The translations under genes were made by a program, and so were the position numbers. This document shows, piece by piece, positions 1-4,505 of a DNA stretch of 5,390 nt. The stretch is from positions 1 to 5,390 of the forward strand of contig SVCR01000136.1 in assembly GCA_015058265.1 (NCBI GenBank), in the 5' to 3' direction. Source of the DNA: Clostridiales bacterium. Lineage in GTDB: Bacteria > Bacillota_A > Clostridia > Peptostreptococcales > Anaerovoracaceae. The notes beneath the pieces are model-generated. The model saw only the letters and a list, made by a program, of their open reading frames with translations, did not search any database and was not told where the DNA came from. Position 1 is the first letter of the stretch; each line of letters opens with the position of its first letter.

Positions 1-99
1 GCGGCAGAGGATAAGCCCTTTGAAGGAATGGGGCACGGAGATATAATCGGTCATCCGGAGATTATGGCTGCGGAAATTAAGAAGTTCATCGAAAGATAA
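1..99 (+). CDS. C-terminal end of a probable alpha/beta-hydrolase (5' truncated by window)
   Basis: Frame 1 is open from the first base and ends at TAA 97-99, giving 32 residues that finish in an amphipathic helix, AAEIKKFIER. The stretch GMGHGDIIGHPEIM before that helix resembles the end of alpha/beta-hydrolases, where the catalytic histidine (here probably the His of GHGD) sits in a loop just before the last helix. That reading is inference from a short tail; the nucleophile elbow and the rest of the fold are outside the window. The next gene region begins within 25 bases on the same strand with no terminator between, so cotranscription is likely. Confidence 0.5.
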   Translation, partial: AAEDKPFEGMGHGDIIGHPEIMAAEIKKFIER

Positions 100-110
100 T
101 TCTCGTTTGT

Positions 111-115
111 GGAGG
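111..115 (+). promoter_or_regulatory. Strong ribosome binding site (GGAGG) serving the short leader frame
   Basis: GGAGG lies 7 bases before the ATG at 123, which is ideal spacing. It is only 2 bases before the ATG at 118, which is followed at once by a stop, and 15 bases before the ATG at 131. The best Shine-Dalgarno site here therefore drives the 11-residue frame 123-158, not the hydrolase itself, which starts at 155. Confidence 0.6.
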
Positions 116-122
116 AAATGAT

Positions 123-158
123 ATGACGATATGCTACTTTACAGCAAGAGGCACATGA
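123..158 (+). pseudogene. Short leader frame resembling a flavodoxin-like N-terminus, overlapping the next start
   Basis: ATG 123 opens an 11-residue frame, MTICYFTARGT, ending at TGA 156-158. This stop overlaps the ATG at 155 as ATGA, an arrangement typical of translational coupling. A short beta strand followed by YFTA-x-G resembles the start of flavodoxin-like proteins such as EFR1-type ferredoxin/flavodoxin fusions (pattern M-x-I-C-Y-F-T-A-T-G-N), where the loop binds the FMN phosphate. The match breaks off after the glycine. It may be the retained 5' end of a lost flavodoxin gene, or a chance leader peptide. The ribosome binding site and the overlap are direct observations; the family match rests on about ten residues. 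Confidence 0.4.
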
Positions 159-763
159 AATCTGTAGTACTGAGATATGGAAATACGAATACTTACTGCC
201 TGAGTGGAGAAAATGGAAGCATGATTATCGATACTGATTATGCAGGTACAATGCCAGGATTCTTCAAGGCAACAAAGTCTGCAGGTATATCCGTCAAAGA
301 TATTTCTTATGTAATCGCTACGCACTACCATCCTGATCATATGGGGATTATAGGTGATTTGCAGAATCTTGGAATCAGGCTCGTGATAGTTGATGTGCAG
401 CAGGATCATATACATTTCCCGGATGATATATTTGCAAGGGAAAAGCATCTTAGTTACACACCTGTTGATGAGAAGAATGCGATCAGGATAAGCTGCGCAG
501 GAAGCAGAGCATTTCTTCAGGGTATCGGCATAAGCGGAGAGATAATCCATACTCCAAGTCACAGCAATGACAGCATTTCAGTTGTTCTTGATGATGGCAA
601 TTGTTTTGTGGGTGATCTGGAACCAGTTGAATATCTGGCAGCATATTCAGGCAATCCGGCCCTTCAGAGGGATTGGGATCTATTGATGACCTATAACCCG
701 AAGCATATTTACTATGCGCATGTGAACGACAAAATTGTTGCAGCCATGAGGACAAAAGCATGA
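155..763 (+). CDS. MBL-fold metallo-hydrolase
   Basis: The 202-residue protein has the full metallo-beta-lactamase-fold metal set: THYHPDH at 56-62 (His57, His59, Asp61, His62), His136 in HTPSHSNDS, Asp154 in VGDLEP, and His189 near the C-terminus in YYAHV. These would bind two metal ions, usually zinc, that activate water for hydrolysis. The protein is cytosolic, with no signal peptide. Its length is that of a bare MBL domain with no accessory domain. I chose ATG 155 because MKSVVLRYGNTNTY begins the first strand as in related proteins. An ATG at 131 would add eight residues that look untypical. The start overlaps the stop of the preceding leader frame as ATGA, and its own upstream AAGAGG is only 3 bases away, so coupling is likely. 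The stop overlaps the next start, again as ATGA. The substrate is unknown; MBL proteins of this size act on thioesters, lactones, phosphodiesters and other esters. Confidence 0.9.
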   Translation: MKSVVLRYGNTNTYCLSGENGSMIIDTDYAGTMPGFFKATKSAGISVKDISYVIATHYHPDHMGIIGDLQNLGIRLVIVDVQQDHIHFPDDIFAREKHLSYTPVDEKNAIRISCAGSRAFLQGIGISGEIIHTPSHSNDSISVVLDDGNCFVGDLEPVEYLAAYSGNPALQRDWDLLMTYNPKHIYYAHVNDKIVAAMRTKA

Positions 764-1161
764 ATAATACAGAAAAACTCAGAGATCATATTGAGAGGTG
801 TGGCATTACAGGCGTTAAAGTCCTGCAGCACGAAGCAGAAGGTGAGCAGTACAAAACAGATCTTTTGCAGCTGCTTGAGATAATGAATACTGTTACTGCA
901 GATGAAATCCGTGAGGCTGGATATCCTACAAATATACAGAATACCCTTCTGATGGATAGACACCTCATAGAAGATACAGTCACAGAAGAGATAGATCAGC
1001 TGTCACTTCTTAATACTGTAGTAACATATATAGAGTGTCTCGCTGAAGGAATGCCTGAGCATAGCTCTAAGTATATGGACAGGGTCACAGACCTAAGAAA
1101 GATAATAGAAACTGTATATGAAAAGGAAGCTATGAGATTCTGCGGAAGAGATGGCTGTTAA
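760..1161 (+). CDS. Uncharacterised helical protein, 133 aa
   Basis: I do not recognise this protein. It is acidic and predicted by eye to be almost wholly alpha-helical: helices around residues 3-14, 26-45, 46-53, 57-96 and 100-126, with no membrane segment or signal peptide. Four cysteines occur (14, 93, 128, 133), two of them in the tail FCGRDGC, which could bind metal or form a disulfide, but there is no recognisable zinc-finger spacing. GAGGA at 748-752 lies 7 bases before the ATG, which overlaps the MBL stop by four bases. The 3' end overlaps the nuclease-like gene by 11 bases. Gene overlaps on both sides indicate coordinated translation and suggest a partner of one or both neighbours. 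Coding character is supported by the long open frame fitted exactly between the neighbours. Confidence 0.75.
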   Translation: MNNTEKLRDHIERCGITGVKVLQHEAEGEQYKTDLLQLLEIMNTVTADEIREAGYPTNIQNTLLMDRHLIEDTVTEEIDQLSLLNTVVTYIECLAEGMPEHSSKYMDRVTDLRKIIETVYEKEAMRFCGRDGC

Positions 1162-1735
1162 GATGGACAACAGAGATAAAGTGCTGCTTGATGCAGATAT
1201 ACGCGAGCCGCTGTTTGATTATCTGGAGCAGTACTACGGCAAAGTCCGGTTCCTTGAAGAGAAGGTGACAGGTAAAGCGAGAGCTGATGTTGTCATGGTA
1301 CTTCCAGACAAAGTATGTGGTATTGAAATCAAAAGTGATGCAGACAGCTATACGAGGCTTGCCGCTCAGGTAAAGAATTATGACAAATATTACGATGAAA
1401 ACTACCTGGTTGTAGGATCGACACATGCCCTGCATGCTGCCGAACATGTTCCAAAATATTGGGGGATCATATCGGTAGAACTTATCAAGGGCGAGGTGGA
1501 TTTTTACAGAGTGAGAGAGGCACAGCATAATCCTAAGGCTAAACTCCAGAACAAGATGAGCCTTTTGTGGAAGTCTGAGTTCTCACATATACTGGCGATC
1601 AATAAAATGCCTAAATATGCACAGAAGAGCAAGAAATTCATCTCAGAAAAACTGATTGCGAAGGTCCCGACAGATGTGCTGCATGAGCAGATCAGCGAAG
1701 AACTTTTCGAGAGAGACTATACGATATACGACTGA
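1151..1735 (+). CDS. PD-(D/E)XK nuclease-like protein, sce7726 family
   Basis: The 194-residue protein has the core of the PD-(D/E)XK fold: acidic Glu36/Glu37 on the first helix, Asp46 in ARADVVMV, the Glu59-Ile-Lys61 hairpin in GIEIKSDAD, then Arg69 and a Gln73-x3-Tyr77 pair like motif IV of RecB-type nucleases. The N-terminal pattern LLDADIREPLFDYL and the block IEIKSDADSYTRL match what I know as the sce7726 family, related to MmcB-like proteins. These are putative metal-dependent nucleases of unknown target, often in accessory regions. The C-terminal half (about 110-194) is basic and helical and may bind nucleic acid. The start is uncertain: ATG 1151 has GGAAGAG directly against it, whereas ATG 1163 in the same frame (MDNRDKVL) begins one base after the previous stop, with that site 12 bases upstream, and may be the true start. 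The ORF overlaps the upstream gene, so the two are probably coupled. Confidence 0.8.
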   Translation: MAVKMDNRDKVLLDADIREPLFDYLEQYYGKVRFLEEKVTGKARADVVMVLPDKVCGIEIKSDADSYTRLAAQVKNYDKYYDENYLVVGSTHALHAAEHVPKYWGIISVELIKGEVDFYRVREAQHNPKAKLQNKMSLLWKSEFSHILAINKMPKYAQKSKKFISEKLIAKVPTDVLHEQISEELFERDYTIYD

Positions 1736-1748
1736 AGCAAAAGCTTCA
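1733..1748 (+). other. Small hairpin over the stop codon of the nuclease-like gene
   Basis: TGAAGC and GCTTCA form a 6-bp perfect stem around an AAAA loop, beginning at the TGA stop codon. No T-run follows, so it is unlikely to terminate transcription. It could affect ribosome passage or mRNA processing before the dehydrogenase gene, whose AAAGGA ribosome binding site begins 6 bases further on. It could also be chance. Confidence 0.25.
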
Positions 1749-1766
1749 TTAATGAAAGGAAACAGG

Positions 1767-2777
1767 ATGAAAGCAGCACTATATCAGGGACAGGGACAGA
1801 TAGAACTTACGACATTGCCGGATCCGGAATGCACACCGGAAGGCGCGGTACTCCAGAATGTATACACCAGCATCTGCGGTACTGATGTTGCAGTATATAA
1901 GCACGGTACCGGACTGGGACACAAGATAACAATAGGAGGCGAATTCGGTCATGAGGTATTCAGCCGCATCAAAGAAACTGGCAGCAAAGTAACAGGCCTG
2001 AAGCCCGGAGACAGAGTTTATCCTTATCCGAGAGCGGTTACCGGAGACCCGCGAAGAGCCGGGACTATTGGCGGATTTTCTGAATATATCAATGCTCCTG
2101 TTGCGCGTGAAGGCGTAGAAGTATATAAGGTGAGCGATCAAATCACGGATCGTGAGGCAGCGCTGATAGAACCTTTTACAGTGGGATGCAGAGCGGCAAG
2201 AAGATCTGTACCTAAGCAGGGAGAAAATGCAATAGTTTTCGGCGCAGGAACAATAGGAATAGCTGCAGCCATTGCCCTTAAATATTTCGGCTGCGAGAAG
2301 GTGATGATATGCGACCTCTCCGATCTCAGGCTGTCCATCGCTGAAAAGCTGGGATTTGCAGTATGCAATAACGGAAAAGAGGATCTTGCTTCTTCGGCTG
2401 AGAATTATTTCGGGACTTCATTTGGCTACAAGGGTCGTACTGCTGATGTGGACATACTGATAGATGCAGCAGGCGCAGACCCGATAATAGATTACTATCT
2501 GGAGCATGGTAAGGTCGATTCACGCATGGTAATGGTAGCCGTCGGAACCAATGTCAGGCCTGTGGATGTGCTCGGAATGACGTTCGGCCAGCTGGCACTG
2601 ATCGGAAGCGGCGGATATACACCTGACGATGTAAGAGATGTGATGTCCATCATGGAAAGCAGGGAATGGAATATAGAGAGTCTTATAACTCACGAATATC
2701 CATGGGAACAGCTTGAAGAAGCCATACAGATTGCGGGCAGAACAGATGAGGCATTGAATGTGCTTATCAGATACTGA
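1767..2777 (+). CDS. Zinc-dependent MDR-family alcohol/polyol dehydrogenase, probably NAD-linked, without structural-zinc cysteines
   Basis: The 336-residue protein belongs to the medium-chain dehydrogenase/reductase family. The N-terminal GroES-like catalytic domain has Cys37 in SICGTD, then GGEFGHE with His62-Glu63, and Glu135 in ALIEPF: the usual catalytic zinc ligand set. A Rossmann domain starts with FGAGTIG (158-164). Asp183 at the end of the second strand (MICDLSDLRL) favours NAD(H) over NADP(H). The family reaction is reversible oxidation of an alcohol or polyol to a ketone or aldehyde; the substrate cannot be read. The lobe that normally carries four cysteines for structural zinc (about residues 85-105 here) has none and instead reads YPYPRAVTGDPRRAG. 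ATG 1767 was chosen because MKAALYQGQG is the canonical first strand and AAAGGA (1755-1760) lies 6 bases upstream. The frame extends 37 codons further upstream, but that part lies over the preceding gene and has no family character. Confidence 0.92.
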   Translation: MKAALYQGQGQIELTTLPDPECTPEGAVLQNVYTSICGTDVAVYKHGTGLGHKITIGGEFGHEVFSRIKETGSKVTGLKPGDRVYPYPRAVTGDPRRAGTIGGFSEYINAPVAREGVEVYKVSDQITDREAALIEPFTVGCRAARRSVPKQGENAIVFGAGTIGIAAAIALKYFGCEKVMICDLSDLRLSIAEKLGFAVCNNGKEDLASSAENYFGTSFGYKGRTADVDILIDAAGADPIIDYYLEHGKVDSRMVMVAVGTNVRPVDVLGMTFGQLALIGSGGYTPDDVRDVMSIMESREWNIESLITHEYPWEQLEEAIQIAGRTDEALNVLIRY

Positions 2778-2783
2778 TGCATA

Positions 2784-2807
2784 ACAAGAGGAAGGGGTTC
2801 CTCTTGT
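2784..2807 (+). other. 10-bp perfect hairpin just after the dehydrogenase gene
   Basis: The arms ACAAGAGGAA (2784-2793) and TTCCTCTTGT (2798-2807) are exactly complementary around a GGGG loop, beginning 7 bases after the dehydrogenase stop. The following bases, AAAAACGTTTCTTT, lack an immediate T-run, so it is a poor intrinsic terminator by itself. It may stabilise or define the mRNA 3' end, or slow polymerase before the stronger terminator about 140 bases downstream. It also overlaps the first codons of the HD-domain remnant. Confidence 0.5.
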
Positions 2808-2925
2808 AAAAACGTTTCTTTCTGATTCAGGCATGACAAAGGCGCAGATTGACCGGGTAGCGTTTCTTGTGGGACACCATCACACATTTAAATCTATGAA
2901 CGATGAAGAAATAGCAGCAAAATGA
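2785..2925 (+). pseudogene. Remnant of an HD-domain phosphohydrolase gene
   Basis: Between the TAA at 2782-2784 and the TGA at 2923-2925 one frame reads 46 residues, including EEGVPLVKTFLSDSG, IDRVAFLVGHHHTF and NDEEIAAK. This closely resembles the middle of a clostridial HD-domain phosphohydrolase family (usual pattern: EGPP-x-AR, a helix ending in G, then IxRVxxLVGHHHTY followed by DYQILVEADFLVN). In such proteins these histidines lie in the metal-dependent phosphohydrolase domain. The upstream HD motif and the downstream DYQIL-EADF block are missing and no ribosome binding site is evident, so this is best read as a deleted, decayed gene. An alternative is a 30-residue peptide from ATG 2833, for which I see no good ribosome binding site. 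The family match is by memory of the pattern, not a search. Confidence 0.65.
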
Positions 2926-2955
2926 GCTCTCCGAAAAAAGGAGAGCATTTTTTTT
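2926..2955 (+). terminator. Intrinsic (rho-independent) terminator
   Basis: GCTCTCC (2926-2932) pairs perfectly with GGAGAGC (2940-2946) around a seven-base GAAAAAA loop. One A and then eight T (2948-2955) follow. This is a textbook intrinsic terminator, beginning directly after the stop codon of the HD-domain remnant. It probably ended the transcript of the lost HD gene and now would end transcription coming from the dehydrogenase operon. Confidence 0.9.
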
Positions 2956-2982
2956 GACAAATGAGTTAGATAAGACTAACAT
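2954..2982 (+). promoter_or_regulatory. Sigma-A-type promoter for the right-hand operon
   Basis: TTGACA at 2954-2959 is a perfect -35 box. TAACAT at 2977-2982 matches the TATAAT consensus at four of six positions, and the spacer is exactly 17 bases. The first two T of the -35 box are the last two of the preceding terminator's T-run, so the operons are packed with no spare sequence. Transcription would start near 2989, about 45 bases before the first ribosome binding site and start at 3035. No other convincing promoter is visible before the 3093 gene. Confidence 0.75.
2965..2980 (+). promoter_or_regulatory. Dyad operator candidate between -35 and -10
   Basis: GTTAG (2965-2969) and CTAAC (2976-2980) form an inverted repeat separated by ATAAGA, filling the spacer and overlapping the -10 box. 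A dimeric repressor bound here would block RNA polymerase. The half-sites resemble the inner GTTAG/CTAAC of DtxR/IdeR-type iron or manganese regulator sites, but those are one base apart rather than six, so TetR- or MarR-type repressors are equally possible. No regulator gene lies in this window. Confidence 0.5.
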
Positions 2983-3034
2983 ATATAAAAAAGAGGGATG
3001 AGCTTCACAGATTCAGCGATGATAGGAGAATCAT

Positions 3035-3091
3035 ATGGGACTCATAAAGAAATACATGAACCAAACAAGAAAGCCTGAGGGAGTCAAATAA
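3035..3091 (+). pseudogene. 18-codon leader frame matching the N-terminus of a SAM-methyltransferase family
   Basis: AGGAG at 3024-3028 lies 6 bases before ATG 3035, which opens MGLIKKYMNQTRKPEGVK, ending at TAA 3089-3091. This strongly resembles the start of a clostridial class I SAM-dependent methyltransferase family, whose proteins begin MGL-x-KK, then N-x-TRKPEG, followed by LGKMM and NGMNSGH. Here the frame breaks just after PEG. The stop is one base before the ATG of the membrane protein, and its last codons supply that gene's GAGGGAG site. It may be the retained beginning of a replaced methyltransferase gene, now acting as a translated leader, or a genuine small peptide. It is the first translatable frame with a good ribosome binding site after the promoter. 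Confidence 0.55.
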
Positions 3092-3092
3092 C

Positions 3093-3590
3093 ATGATTTT
3101 AACTATATTTCTTGCAATTATTATATGCGGAGCGGTAACGATGATGTTGGTGTCCGGCGTAGCTTTCGTACAGGAGGAGAAGTTTTTCTCGTCTGCGCCG
3201 AAAGAGGCTCAGGAGCTGCTGCAGCCGCGAGAAGAAGAGCTGTTTCGCGGCGCCAGAACGATGGGCTGGGTGATGATGATATTCAGCGTTCTGATGATAG
3301 CAGGAGCTTTAGCGGTCGCGATCTGGGACGGATTCAGAAGCAACTATTCATTTTTACAGTTCTTCCTACGATTTGTACTGATCTTCACGATCTACAAAGT
3401 GTATGACATGATTTTTTTCGACTGGTTTGTTCTATGCAGATTCGGATTCTTCCAGCATTACTATCCTGAATGCGAGAGTGCAGTCAAAGACCGGAAGTAT
3501 GGATTCAATATTAAAAGTCAGCTACTGAAGCTGCTGATCATATTTCCTGCAGTATCCGCACTCATAGCATGGATCTGCACTCGACTCTAA
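3093..3590 (+). CDS. Four-helix integral membrane protein of unknown function
   Basis: The 165-residue protein has four hydrophobic segments at about residues 2-25, 56-78, 88-110 and 144-162. A charged, Glu-rich loop at 27-55 (EEK, REEELFR) and a polar loop at 121-142 separate them. The block YDMIFFDWFVLCR, then HYYPE (104-126), looks like a conserved signature, with acidic residues inside or beside the membrane. I recognise no named family and no transport or catalytic motif. The ribosome binding site GAGGGAG (3077-3083) is 9 bases before the ATG and lies inside the preceding leader frame, whose stop is one base away, so translation is probably coupled to it. It is the first full-length gene after the promoter at 2954, with the methyltransferase 50 bases downstream and no terminator between. 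Confidence 0.85.
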   Translation: MILTIFLAIIICGAVTMMLVSGVAFVQEEKFFSSAPKEAQELLQPREEELFRGARTMGWVMMIFSVLMIAGALAVAIWDGFRSNYSFLQFFLRFVLIFTIYKVYDMIFFDWFVLCRFGFFQHYYPECESAVKDRKYGFNIKSQLLKLLIIFPAVSALIAWICTRL

Positions 3591-3640
3591 CTGGATAAAA
3601 AGGGCAGAAATAGAAAGACTGATCAGAGAGGAAAAGAGAA

Positions 3641-4474
3641 ATGGATAAATACAGAATAGAGAAAGATTCTGTGCAGGAGACTTTGATGATACCGCTGATA
3701 GGGCGCAAAGTATGCTCGGACCATTTTCCTGAACTGTTCTCTGACCCGGAGGCGGACAGGATACTAAGCATGCTAGATTACGATCTTGGAGGCAAGCTCC
3801 GCAAGATGGAGACCGCTCCGGGACTTTTCGGAGCACTTGAGGTAGCTCAGAGACAATACGATCTCGGATGCGAGGTCAGGGAGTACCTGAGAGATCACCC
3901 GGCGGCTGCGGTCGTGAACATGGGCTGCGGACTTGATGATACGTTCCGTAAATGCGATAACGGCACCTGCAAGGGATACAATATCGACATGCCGGATGTG
4001 ATCGAAGTCAGGAATGCTCTGCTTCCTGCGGGAGAGCGCGAGCAGAACATAGCGCATGACCTCAATGACTTTGCCTGGATGGATATGATAGACGCAAGTG
4101 GCGGAGCAGTGTTCTATGCGTCCGGTGTGTTCTACTACTTCAGGAGAACTGACATACAGAAACTCTTTGCTGCTATGTCGGAGAGGTTTCCGGGCGGAGT
4201 GCTTGTATTTGACTGCTGCAACAGCCGCGGCGCTAAGATGATGACCAAGACCTGGATCAGGGAGGCAGGCATCAAGGATGTCAGCGCGCTGTTCTCGCTT
4301 GAAGATGCATCAGAGATACTGTCATGGAATGGAAAGTTTAAGGATGTCACCTCAAGAAGTTATATGCGAGGCTACCGGGATATCTACAACGATGTCAGCC
4401 GGTTCCATAAGATCATGATCAGATTCTGCGACACAATTGTGAAAATGGTCATCGTAAAGATCACTTTCAAATGA
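3641..4474 (+). CDS. Class I SAM-dependent methyltransferase, LCM/PPM1 (TcmP-like) family
   Basis: The 277-residue protein fits the leucine carboxyl methyltransferase fold family, which includes bacterial TcmP-like O-methyltransferases acting on carboxylates and hydroxyls of small molecules. The N-terminal block SVQETLMIPLIGRK (10-23) is a typical lid region. The SAM-binding motif VVNMGCGLDDTFRK spans 91-104, followed by YNIDMPDVIEVR (113-124), with Asp116 expected to contact the ribose of SAM. ASGVFYYF (160-167) is the motif IV-like strand, and VLVFDCCNSRG (around 190-200) a later core strand. The enzyme should be cytosolic. AGAGAGGA (3625-3632) lies 8 bases before the ATG. The alpha/beta-hydrolase gene follows 31 bases later, suggesting linked chemistry such as ester formation and removal. 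The substrate is unknown. Confidence 0.88.
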   Translation: MDKYRIEKDSVQETLMIPLIGRKVCSDHFPELFSDPEADRILSMLDYDLGGKLRKMETAPGLFGALEVAQRQYDLGCEVREYLRDHPAAAVVNMGCGLDDTFRKCDNGTCKGYNIDMPDVIEVRNALLPAGEREQNIAHDLNDFAWMDMIDASGGAVFYASGVFYYFRRTDIQKLFAAMSERFPGGVLVFDCCNSRGAKMMTKTWIREAGIKDVSALFSLEDASEILSWNGKFKDVTSRSYMRGYRDIYNDVSRFHKIMIRFCDTIVKMVIVKITFK

Positions 4475-4505
4475 CGATCTGAAAAGTAAAGGGAGTACAA
4501 CAATA

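Noticed and set aside
131..154. ATG 131 as the start of the MBL hydrolase
   Set aside because: It adds eight residues (MLLYSKRH) without family character and lies 15 bases from GGAGG. The fold starts naturally at ATG 155, which overlaps the leader stop.
1733..1748. TGAAGC/GCTTCA hairpin as a terminator
   Set aside because: The stem is short and no T-run follows, so it is listed only as a weak structure.
1656..1766. A 37-codon N-terminal extension of the dehydrogenase
   Set aside because: It lies almost wholly over the end of the nuclease-like gene in another frame, has no family character, and a proper ribosome binding site precedes ATG 1767.
2998..3078. 26-residue frame starting MSFTDSAM, overlapping the methyltransferase-like leader
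   Set aside because: Its GAGGG sits only about 1 base from the ATG, too close to work well, and the peptide resembles nothing I know. The frame from 3035 has the better site and a family match.
3125..3406. 93-residue + strand frame inside the membrane protein gene
   Set aside because: It is an arginine-rich shadow frame of the membrane protein and has no clear ribosome binding site.
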